Assembly: GCA_010671905.1 (NCBI GenBank)
Contig: JAAHII010000002.1
Coordinates: 399,483 to 463,482, forward strand
Direction: 5' to 3'
Source: Leptolyngbya sp. SIOISBB
GTDB lineage: Bacteria > Cyanobacteriota > Cyanobacteriia > Phormidesmidales > Phormidesmidaceae
DNA: 64,000 nucleotides
Below are positions 33,317 through 41,282 of this stretch, piece by piece; the first letter of the stretch is position 1, and the number at the start of each line of letters is the position of its first letter. Made by a program: the position numbers and the translations under genes. Under the pieces are notes generated by a model that saw nothing but the letters and a program-made list of their open reading frames with translations, ran no database searches and was not told the DNA's origin.

Positions 33317-33628
33317 ATGCAGGCTCTGCAGCAAGTTCTTGAAGACCTGCGCGCCCACCGCCAGCGCATTGAGCAAAGTGGTCCGATCGCCCCCGTGGGC
33401 GTTTGGTTAGAGGTCTATTGTCCAGGCGGTCGAGACGTATACTATGCACGACTCAAAGCGGAAACTCCAATGTGGGGGAAGTCTCGCATGCGCGGCTTAC
33501 AACGAGTGGGCTCAACCAACCATCGGGACTGGCAGACCCGGATCAAACGGCGGGATGCCTTACTAGAAATTGAGCGGCGATCGTTGGCACTACAGGCGAT
33601 GCTGAATGATCCCATCTGGGAGCCTTAA
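33317..33628 (+). CDS. Small conserved protein behind a palindrome
   Basis: 103 residues. An N-terminal helix (ALQQVLEDLRAHRQRIEQ) is followed by VGVWLEVYCPGGRDVYYARLKAE and a basic region (WGKSRMRGLQRVG, RIKRRDALLEIERR). The fold resembles small cyanobacterial proteins of unknown function with a strand-rich middle. No Shine-Dalgarno is accessible, because the 22-bp palindrome occupies it. Basic charge suggests nucleic-acid binding. Function unknown. Confidence 0.6.
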   Translation: MQALQQVLEDLRAHRQRIEQSGPIAPVGVWLEVYCPGGRDVYYARLKAETPMWGKSRMRGLQRVGSTNHRDWQTRIKRRDALLEIERRSLALQAMLNDPIWEP

Positions 33629-33691
33629 AACGATGGCTTGAATCGTCCTGCTACTACAAGATTTTTCACCATAGACAAATTAGGAAAAGAG

Positions 33692-34375
33692 ATGAGCCAA
33701 CATATCGTGATTACTGGGGTCAGTCGCGGGTTGGGCCGAGCCATGACCGAAACCTTTATCGCGGCAGGGCATCGGGTATCGGGCTGTGCCCGCAGTGCTG
33801 AGGCGATCGCTCAACTTCGCACAATGCATTCTGATTCTCATCTGTTTGACGTCCTGGATGTGCGCGATGATGCCAGCGTCAGTCAATGGTGCCAGAAAGT
33901 TTTGCAGAAAAGCGGCACCCCTGATCGGCTGATCAATAACGCTGGGTTAATCAACGCTCCCGCACCGCTGTGGGAAGTGCCTGCGGAGGAGTGTCAAGCC
34001 GTCATTGATGTCAACATTCATGGCACGGTCAATATGATTCGTCATTTTGTGCCACCGATGCGCCAACAACGGCGGGGCATTGTGGTCAATTTCAGCTCGG
34101 GGTGGGGCCGCTCTACGTCTCCAGGAGTTGCCCCTTACTGCGCCACCAAATGGGCTATCGAGGGCTTGACCCAGGCGCTTGCGCAGGAGCTCCCTGACGG
34201 TATGGCGGCAGTGGCCCTCAACCCCGGCATCATCCATACAAAAATGCTAGAAGCTTGTTTTGGCGAGGCCGCGGCTGACTACACTCCTCTGCCAGTCTGG
34301 GCACAGGCAGCAGTACCGTTCATTCTGGAGATCCGACCTCAAGATAACGGGCGTTCGCTAGCGGTGCCAGGATAA
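33692..34375 (+). CDS. SDR-family oxidoreductase
   Basis: 227 residues from ATG 33692, with AGGAAAAGAG upstream. It shows the classical short-chain dehydrogenase features: TGVSRGLG (nucleotide-binding glycine motif), NNAG, the catalytic Ser in VVNFSSGWG, and YCATK (Tyr/Lys). The end PQDNGRSLAVPG is the usual C-terminal segment. It would reduce or oxidise a carbonyl/hydroxyl substrate with NAD(P); the substrate is unknown. It stands alone on the plus strand between small-gene and IS debris. Confidence 0.9.
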   Translation: MSQHIVITGVSRGLGRAMTETFIAAGHRVSGCARSAEAIAQLRTMHSDSHLFDVLDVRDDASVSQWCQKVLQKSGTPDRLINNAGLINAPAPLWEVPAEECQAVIDVNIHGTVNMIRHFVPPMRQQRRGIVVNFSSGWGRSTSPGVAPYCATKWAIEGLTQALAQELPDGMAAVALNPGIIHTKMLEACFGEAAADYTPLPVWAQAAVPFILEIRPQDNGRSLAVPG

Positions 34376-34645
34376 GGAGTCGGTCAGAGCGAGTGCGTTT
34401 TCAGCAAACGCCGTCAGCGGGCTCTGCGGCTCAAAAAAAGGAAGTGTTATCTTGAGCTCTATGATCGAGACCGCTACAGTATTTACCATCCTGTCTGCAC
34501 CCTTCAAAATAAGGGTTGGGTTTAGCCGACACTCGCATGCGTTCCTTATCCTTCATGGTAGAGCCGACAAATTCGTCCGGGAGCAGGTCACTTTCTTGGG
34601 AGAAAATTAGAGTGAAGCTGTCGCCACATTTTGACAGGTGCGCCC
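34376..34645. other. Gap with probable IS left end
   Basis: No gene is visible. The last ~60 nt before 34646 resemble the leader of an ISKra4-type element, including a short inverted pair (CTGTC...GACAG). Nothing else could be supported. Confidence 0.25.
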
Positions 34646-34754
34646 ATGACGCCGAAAGAACGCCAAGAACTCTTACAGTGCAGTCAACGCATCGCGGAAT
34701 TACTGTATCAGGAAGCCTGTGAGCAAGGTCAGTCGATGACGCATTTGGGAGCTA
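34646..34754 (+). pseudogene. ISKra4-like transposase N-terminal fragment
   Basis: MTPKERQELLQCSQRIAELLYQE and SMTHLGAIES match the N-terminus of cyanobacterial ISKra4-type transposases. The homology stops after about 36 codons and is followed, in another frame, by the end of a different transposase. The fragment is not functional. Confidence 0.45.
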
Positions 34755-35034
34755 TCGAATCGACGAACAAGCCGCTCCCAAGGCTGACGATCAACGCACA
34801 CGACTATCGCTGCAACAGACCCGCCAAGGCTTTCGGGCCATCCTCTCGGAACTTGCGGCCAGTGAATAGAGTCAACGACAGCGATTATATGATGACTTGC
34901 TCAACGAAACGGCCACCGAATTATTGCCTGATCGACCCCATCGGCAGGAACCCAGAGTCGTCAAGCAGCGACCGAAACCATTTCCTCGCATGAAGCAACC
35001 CCGATCTGTTCTCAAAGCTAAGCTGGTCGCATGA
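34755..35034 (+). pseudogene. IS4-type transposase C-terminal fragment
   Basis: One frame reads RLSLQQTRQGFRAILSEL, then TAG, then QRLYDDLLNETATELLPDRP and the basic tail EPRVVKQRPKPFPRMKQP ending at TGA 35032-35034. Such basic tails end IS4-family transposases in cyanobacteria. The catalytic DDE core is missing. The fusion with the preceding fragment points to a deletion between two IS copies. Confidence 0.55.
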
Positions 35035-35224
35035 TTCCGCTTAAGTCAGTGACATTGACATGATCTAGTAGATATCGCACCGGAGCACTCTCTAGCGTGA
35101 TTAGTTCAAATAAACTATGTTGACGAATAGACCTGCTGCAAGAATTCAGTTCATACACTGAAAATGCCCGCAGCTGTGACTGGGAAAACTGGGTATAGAT
35201 GAGCATTTTTGTGTGGCTACCCTG

Positions 35225-36124
35225 ATGAAACAGCAATCACTGCAATACTCTGACGGCAAATCCGATAAGTTTTGGTGCATTAGCTTGGACGAGGCAACCC
35301 ATACGGTGAGCTATGGACGGGTGGGAACAAAAGGACAAACCAAAAAGAAGGAATTTGCTTCAGCGGCAGCAGCAGAAAAGTCATTTGAGAAACTGGTAAG
35401 GGAAAAACTAAAAAAGGGATACGCTAGAATTCCCGGTGTTGTGAATACACTGGAATTTGAGACGCCCGCGTCTGGGTATGCCTTAGTTGCAGATGCTTCA
35501 GATGAATCATCTGTTTCACACCCAGCGACAGTCCCTGAGAACTGGCAGACCCTGGTTTTAGAAAAGCTCCAGAGCGAGCTGAAACAAACCAAGAAGCCGC
35601 TGTGTGAATTGGCTGCCATTGATGGCATATCAGAGGCTTATGTTTCCATCCTCAATGTGGATGTCCGGCGGGCGATCGCTTCGCAACCCTGTACGCCTGC
35701 AACCCTACTACAGATACTGGCCAAAGATGAACACGACGCTGTGCGAGCGGCAGTAGCAGGCAATGAATCGACGCCACACCCATGTTTGGAGGTACTAGCA
35801 CAGGATAAAGTCGAGAGCGTGCGACATGCGCTAGCTACAAATGTTTCTGCGCCTGCTTCTGCTCTGAACAGGCTAATGCAAGAGCCCTACACAGATGTAA
35901 TTATAGCTGTTTGCGAAAATCCAAATGCCACCGCAGAGCTAATCGAACATTTGTCCGAAAGGATAGATGCAAACCAAAAGCGTACCTGTAAACGGAGACG
36001 CGCAGCCTCGAAGAGACGCGACATAGTTGAGCCAAAAAACGAAGTGGGATCGGTGGCTTGTGGATACGAAGCAGCAGCAGAAAAGATTCCCTGCAGCGAA
36101 TTGGGAGCAATCGATTTGGGATAA
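35225..36124 (+). CDS. WGR-domain protein with LRV-like repeats, system B
   Basis: About 299 residues from ATG 35225. The WGR domain lies at the N-terminus (LQYSDGKSDKFWCISL, VSYGRVGTKGQTKKKEF). After a linker come leucine-rich-variant type repeats (VRRAIASQPCTPATLLQILA, VRAAVAGNESTPHPCLEVLA, VRHALATNVSAP). The same repeats resume in the next gene, 1 nt out of phase. YehI/MolR-type proteins combine WGR and DUF4132 in one chain, so this gene and the next may be one gene split near 36000; the last ~45 residues here are probably out-of-frame. WGR domains bind nucleic acids in PARP-type proteins. Confidence 0.7.
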   Translation: MKQQSLQYSDGKSDKFWCISLDEATHTVSYGRVGTKGQTKKKEFASAAAAEKSFEKLVREKLKKGYARIPGVVNTLEFETPASGYALVADASDESSVSHPATVPENWQTLVLEKLQSELKQTKKPLCELAAIDGISEAYVSILNVDVRRAIASQPCTPATLLQILAKDEHDAVRAAVAGNESTPHPCLEVLAQDKVESVRHALATNVSAPASALNRLMQEPYTDVIIAVCENPNATAELIEHLSERIDANQKRTCKRRRAASKRRDIVEPKNEVGSVACGYEAAAEKIPCSELGAIDLG

Positions 36125-39100
36125 ATTGACTTTCGAAGAATTTGAATCTTATAAACACAATCCGTCTTATCGGATGTTTATTGCTCAATCGCCAAGAACA
36201 CCAGCTTCTCTTCTTGCTAGGTTGGGCACACGCGACGATGGCTATAGTTTTAGCTCACCTAGCCCAGTTGTCGGCTCTGGTTTCTTATGCCGAAGCTCTA
36301 TCAGGGAAGCCATTGCATGTAATCCTAGTACTCCTATTGATACTCTTCAGGAGTTGTTAGCAACAAACAATTTATTCATCTGCATGGCGCTTGCTAGAAA
36401 TCACGCATTGCCTGAGTATCTTTTCCCAAAACTCTTTGAGAACAGAGATTATCTATATCCTTTTGACCAAGCTGGGAAACGTCGAAAATGGGAAGAATTT
36501 AGCATCGGTGAAGGACCAGGTTATGAAGAGTGGTTGCACGATTTACATTGGGAGTTAGCCAGAAACCCTAGCACACCTCCAGATATTATTGAAGAGCTTG
36601 CACAGCATAAAGTGTTGTACGTGCGGGAGATGGCTAGGAAACAGTCACGCGATCGCGCCCTTCAATCGATCGCGGAGCCAACTATTTCTGAAGAGAAACT
36701 CAAATCGCTGTTGAAACATCGTGATATCAATGTGCGGGTTGCAGTTGCTAAAACTGAAAAGGGTTTCCCCTTGTTTCTCGATACCTGCCTAAAGGGCGCT
36801 AGCGCATTTAATCGATTTATTGCGCTCATGCATCCCCACATCAACGAAACATCTATCTATAAAGCGGGTGTATCTCAGAAATGGACGGATCGTTATGCGA
36901 TCTCCCAGAATCCCAGCACGTCGGCAGAACTGCTAACTCAGCTTGCGGCTGACGAGCATGTTCTTGTGCAAGCAGCCGCCAAGACAGCTTTGCAGATACC
37001 CTTCGAGACGGCTAAAACCGAGTTCATTCCCCCGAGTAACCAGGAGTCAGCAACCATGCCCGCTTCCGCAAAAGCAGTCGATGTGCAAGAAACCAGCGAT
37101 GAGGTTCCCGACAGCCTAGAGGTGCCACGGGTCATTAATCTGACCACAGAAGAACAGCGTTGGGTGACTTGGTATCCTCGTCAGCCGCTGCCCTTGCCCG
37201 ATGCTGAGGAGTTTGACGTCTCATCCTGTCAGGCCAGACTCGCCAAGGTAGAAAAGAACCAATGGGATTGGGAACAAGCTCAGCTCTTGATCGCGATGCC
37301 TCAAGCAGAAGCCCACTACTGGATGGCTGAAATGTTGGCCGATAGCTATCGACCAAAGCTGGAGACTGATGCGGACAGTCAGCCCCTAATGACCGTTTTT
37401 GAGCGATCGCTGGGCATTGCCGCCGCACCGTATTCTAAGGGTGGCAAAAAGCTTTCCCCTGCTTTAGCAATTCCATTACACATCGTATTTGGCATCGGCG
37501 ATGTGGTCATCAAGCTAGTCGAAATGGCCGCATTGCCCAGAGACAAAGCCCTCGGCTTTAGCCGCCTGCCGCTGTATAGCATCCCTTATAACGAACACAA
37601 GCTTAAATGTACGTATGATGAAACCTACAAATACTACGGCTCCGGCTTTGACGAAGTGTATCGAGACTTCATGCGCTGGGCCTCTGGCCTTACTCATCAG
37701 GTAATTGAAGGATTTAGGCGATATATCTATCCGTATCTTTCTGCTTCAGAGATTGAGTTACTGGCAGAACAAATGGCACCTCTGTTCACTCAGCCAATTC
37801 CCGATGCTCTACAAGAACCGCTATCCCACTTTGCCGCTTTTCTAGGTAAGCAGGATGTAGTGGCAAACGAAGTCCTATCTTGGGATAAGCCCAACTACTA
37901 TTCGCACAACCATGGTGTTCATTGGGCAAATCCTAGCGGTTGGCCATCGCTGCTGTTTAGGCTAGAAGATGCTCAGCAGGTAGAACGGCACCTGCGACGC
38001 CTCAATTTTCTGCCGAGAACGGCTCTAGAGATCAGGCTCTGCGTTGCCACAACAGAATTCAATACAAGCGACATAATCTGCAAGCGAATCGGCAATTCTC
38101 AGAAATATGGGATTGCTGAGCTGATGTCTAGCTGGCTGGCAGTTGGTACCGCGCCCGAAATGGCTCCGTACATGTTGGAACTGACCCTAGCATCCAAGGT
38201 TTCTAAAACCGCGATGCAGTGGCTAGAAGACAACACTGTTTGCGCCATTGTGGGGCTGATTCCCGCAGCTGCCAACGCTGGGCCGGCTGCTGCGATTGTT
38301 AGTAAAACAGACTTAGTGGATGCAGCGAAGCGATTTTTGGTGGGTCAAGCGCGAAAAGGGCAAACGGGTATTATCCAAGCCGCGCTAAAAGATTTTCCAG
38401 AGACCATAGTCAACAAAATCACGCAGGAAGTGCTGCAGCATCCTGACCTCCACACAGTAGAGTTTGACGAAAAATCTACGCCGTCGTGGTTGAAGACGTC
38501 ACTAGCGGCGCTTCCTCCAGCGACCGCCACATCCATGAGTTCTGCCGATTTGCCTCTCATTATGGTGGGGCAGCATTGCCTAACCCTGGAGCAAAGTCAG
38601 CAGATTTTGCACGCACTGCAGTTGAGCACGCCCGACAGCCCGCTTGCCTGCATTGCAGAATTGAAAGAATACGCAACGCCGGCATCTTTGGACAATTTTG
38701 CGTGGGCTTTGTTTGAGCGCTGGCTGGCAGAGGGCGGCAACAATAAAGAAAAGTGGGCCATGCTAGCTCTGGGGCTATTGGGGTCGGATGAGATTGCCCT
38801 GAAGCTGACGCCGCTGATTCGTAAATGGCCCGGCGAGAGCCAGCATGGGAAAGCCAAGAACGGGCTGGAGTGCCTGCGGGCGATTGGCAGCGATACTGCA
38901 CTGATGCAGATTAACGGCATTGCCCGAAAGATTAAGTACAAAGGACTGCAGCAGCGAGCCCGGGAATGCATGGAGGACATTGCCCGCGATCGCCAGCTCA
39001 CCGCCGAACAGTTGGAAGATCGCATCATTCCTGATTGTGGTTTGGATGCCAAAGGCCAGCGCGTCTTTGACTTTGGCCCGCGACAGTTCAACTTTGTTTT

Positions 39101-40022
39101 GGGGCCAGACCTCAAACCGTTTGTGTGCGATGCCGAAGGCAAACTGCGCACCAATCTGCCCAAGCCTAATCACAAAGACGATGCCGAGCTGGCCAAACAA
39201 GCTGCTGCTGAGTGGAAGCTGATGAAAAAGCAGATTAGCGACGTGGTGAAGTTGCAGTCTATCCGGCTCGAGCAGGCCATGGTGAACGAGCGTTACTGGC
39301 CGCTAGCGGACTTTAAGACTTTGCTAGTGCAGCATCCGCTGATGACGCACCTGGTGCAGCGGCTGATCTGGGCGGGCTATGATGCTGCAGGAAGAGAGGT
39401 GATCACGTTTCGTGTAGCAGAAGATTTAACCTTAGCGAATCAAACCGATGAAGAGATTAATTTAGAGGGCAGCTCAGGCAGCGTTGAGACCGTTGGCCTG
39501 GTTCATCCAATTTATCTTGAGGAGGCGTGCAAAGCCGATTGGGGAGAGATTTTCAGCGACTACGAAATCATCCCACCGTTCCCGCAGCTGCATCGCGACA
39601 CCTACCAACTCACCTTCGAAGAAGACCATGCCCCGGAAATTGTACGCTTTGTTTCAACGGAGGTGCCCGGTGTCGCCCTGGCGCGAATCATGGAGAAGCA
39701 GGGCTGGCGGAAGGGGGCGCTACACGATCACGGCGACTATCGCGTACATTACAAGTATTTCCCCAAGGCTGATCTGACGGCAATTGTTGGCAACTACGAG
39801 AACCAGCATACTCAGCAGTCTTCGATCTACGGGGACGATTTGATCAACGCCTGTCTGTTTGTCGTCGGTCACTATCCTGAGCCCTACCAATATCCCAAAC
39901 CCGGATCCTGGGATGATAAAAGAATGAAAGCTACCCGAGTACCCCGCGTCGGGGAGGTGGACGCTTTGGTGATCAGTGAAGTGCTGCGAGATTTGACCAT
40001 CGTCGCTAGTGCAGCAAAGTAA
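36027..40022 (+). CDS. DUF4132 giant protein (YehI/MolR-like), system B
   Basis: 1331 codons beginning at TTG 36027, immediately after an in-frame TAG, so the real start is doubtful. The N-terminal third continues LRV-like repeats (IREAIACNPSTPIDTLQELL, WELARNPSTPPDIIEELA). The middle is helical. The C-terminus carries the DUF4132 signature (GQRVFDFGPRQFNF, VHYKYFPKADLTAIV, SWDDKRM, PRVGEVDALVISEVLRDL). In E. coli the homologous gene precedes the MoxR/DUF5682/VWA genes, as it does here. I infer a large recognition or scaffold subunit. Overlap with the WGR frame suggests a frameshifted single gene. Confidence 0.8.
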   Translation: MSQKTKWDRWLVDTKQQQKRFPAANWEQSIWDKLTFEEFESYKHNPSYRMFIAQSPRTPASLLARLGTRDDGYSFSSPSPVVGSGFLCRSSIREAIACNPSTPIDTLQELLATNNLFICMALARNHALPEYLFPKLFENRDYLYPFDQAGKRRKWEEFSIGEGPGYEEWLHDLHWELARNPSTPPDIIEELAQHKVLYVREMARKQSRDRALQSIAEPTISEEKLKSLLKHRDINVRVAVAKTEKGFPLFLDTCLKGASAFNRFIALMHPHINETSIYKAGVSQKWTDRYAISQNPSTSAELLTQLAADEHVLVQAAAKTALQIPFETAKTEFIPPSNQESATMPASAKAVDVQETSDEVPDSLEVPRVINLTTEEQRWVTWYPRQPLPLPDAEEFDVSSCQARLAKVEKNQWDWEQAQLLIAMPQAEAHYWMAEMLADSYRPKLETDADSQPLMTVFERSLGIAAAPYSKGGKKLSPALAIPLHIVFGIGDVVIKLVEMAALPRDKALGFSRLPLYSIPYNEHKLKCTYDETYKYYGSGFDEVYRDFMRWASGLTHQVIEGFRRYIYPYLSASEIELLAEQMAPLFTQPIPDALQEPLSHFAAFLGKQDVVANEVLSWDKPNYYSHNHGVHWANPSGWPSLLFRLEDAQQVERHLRRLNFLPRTALEIRLCVATTEFNTSDIICKRIGNSQKYGIAELMSSWLAVGTAPEMAPYMLELTLASKVSKTAMQWLEDNTVCAIVGLIPAAANAGPAAAIVSKTDLVDAAKRFLVGQARKGQTGIIQAALKDFPETIVNKITQEVLQHPDLHTVEFDEKSTPSWLKTSLAALPPATATSMSSADLPLIMVGQHCLTLEQSQQILHALQLSTPDSPLACIAELKEYATPASLDNFAWALFERWLAEGGNNKEKWAMLALGLLGSDEIALKLTPLIRKWPGESQHGKAKNGLECLRAIGSDTALMQINGIARKIKYKGLQQRARECMEDIARDRQLTAEQLEDRIIPDCGLDAKGQRVFDFGPRQFNFVLGPDLKPFVCDAEGKLRTNLPKPNHKDDAELAKQAAAEWKLMKKQISDVVKLQSIRLEQAMVNERYWPLADFKTLLVQHPLMTHLVQRLIWAGYDAAGREVITFRVAEDLTLANQTDEEINLEGSSGSVETVGLVHPIYLEEACKADWGEIFSDYEIIPPFPQLHRDTYQLTFEEDHAPEIVRFVSTEVPGVALARIMEKQGWRKGALHDHGDYRVHYKYFPKADLTAIVGNYENQHTQQSSIYGDDLINACLFVVGHYPEPYQYPKPGSWDDKRMKATRVPRVGEVDALVISEVLRDLTIVASAAK

Positions 40023-40055
40023 GGGAGTTGCTTGAAAATGGCATATCCAATCGTT

Positions 40056-40084
40056 GTAAGGGTTTGACACGGTCAAACCCTTAC
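40056..40084. terminator. 12-bp hairpin between DUF4132 and MoxR genes
   Basis: GTAAGGGTTTGA (40056-40067) and TCAAACCCTTAC (40073-40084) are perfectly complementary around CACGG. No T-run follows. In the 153-nt gap before the MoxR gene it could attenuate transcription or stabilise an mRNA end rather than fully terminate. Confidence 0.45.
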
Positions 40085-40175
40085 AGAAATCTTGCCGTCC
40101 TGGGGAAATTATTTATACGCTGATCCATAACCTGTTTTTCCAGATAAATCCTGTCACCTGATCTGTATCTGCCGT

Positions 40176-41282
40176 ATGCCTCGTAAAGCCTCACCTGCCG
40201 CCGCCAATCTCCAGCGTCCCCCCGCAGAGGTCACCTATGCTGACGAGCTAAAACAGCTCAAAAAAGCTGATGAGTCCGCACCGAGACCTGGTGGCTGGCA
40301 GCTAACCCCCCAGTCCGTGATCAAATTTATTTTGGGTGACCCGAGCCAAAATATTTGTCCAAAATTTATTGGCAGTCGCAGCCAAATTGAGCGCTGCATT
40401 GTGGCCCTTGCCACTAATCGCGGCCTAATGCTGATTGGCGAACCGGGCACCGCGAAAAGTTATCTGAGTGAGCTGTTGGCAGCCGCCATTAGCGGCGACT
40501 CTTCGCTCACCATTCAAGGCAGCGCGGGCACCACCGAAGACACGATCAAATACTCCTGGAACTATGCGCTGTTGCTAGCAGAAGGTCCTAGTCAGCAGTC
40601 GCTGGTGCCCGCGCCGCTATATCGCGGGCTGAGTTCAGGCAAGCTAGTGCGGTTTGAAGAAATCACTCGCTGCCCACTAGAAATCCAGGACACGCTGCTG
40701 TCGATTTTGAGCGATCGCGTCATGAGCATTCCGGAACTGCCCGATCGCGATCGCAGCCTCTATGCCACCCTGGGATTTAACCTCATCGCCACGGCTAATA
40801 CCCGCGATCGCGGCGTCAATGAAATGAGCGCGGCGCTGAAACGCCGCTTTAATTTTGAAACCATTCAGCCCATCACCAGCCTGCAGCAGGAAATGCAACT
40901 CGTGCAGCAAGAAACGGATCGACTACTGGCAAAAGCGGCGATTCCCATCAGCCTGAGCCCAGATCTAACTCAGGTACTCGTCACCACTTTCCGCGACCTG
41001 AGAACTGGCACAACCGCTGAAGGTCATAGTCTGGAGCCCCTAAGTACCGTCATGAGCACCGCCGAAGCCGTTTCGGTCGGCTACGCCGCCGCGCTTCACG
41101 CTTACTACTACCAAGGCGGCCAGATTAGGGCCGAACATCTCTTACAAAGTCTGATGGGTTCAGCCCTCAAGGGCGAACCCACTGACCTCAAAAAACTGCA
41201 GCACTATTTTTCTCACATCGTTGCCGGCAAGCCAGGCCCCATCTGGCAAGAGTGCTATAGCGCCTACCAACAGCTTCTTTGA
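40176..41282 (+). CDS. MoxR-family AAA+ ATPase, system B
   Basis: 368 residues, clearly paralogous to the MoxR of system A. Walker A is GEPGTAKSY, the Walker B region FEEITR again has E-E, sensor 1 is LIATANTRD, and LKRRFN follows. The N-terminal lead-in [14 protein letters not shown] matches WQLSPWAVATYLMG in system A. The stop TGA overlaps the ATG of the DUF5682 gene (TGATG), so the genes are translationally coupled. Confidence 0.92.
   Translation: MPRKASPAAANLQRPPAEVTYADELKQLKKADESAPRPGGWQLTPQSVIKFILGDPSQNICPKFIGSRSQIERCIVALATNRGLMLIGEPGTAKSYLSELLAAAISGDSSLTIQGSAGTTEDTIKYSWNYALLLAEGPSQQSLVPAPLYRGLSSGKLVRFEEITRCPLEIQDTLLSILSDRVMSIPELPDRDRSLYATLGFNLIATANTRDRGVNEMSAALKRRFNFETIQPITSLQQEMQLVQQETDRLLAKAAIPISLSPDLTQVLVTTFRDLRTGTTAEGHSLEPLSTVMSTAEAVSVGYAAALHAYYYQGGQIRAEHLLQSLMGSALKGEPTDLKKLQHYFSHIVAGKPGPIWQECYSAYQQLL

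Noticed and set aside
38345..39222. Several 70-190 codon minus- and plus-strand frames within the DUF4132 gene
   Set aside because: They overlap a continuous 1331-codon coding frame and show no conserved features.
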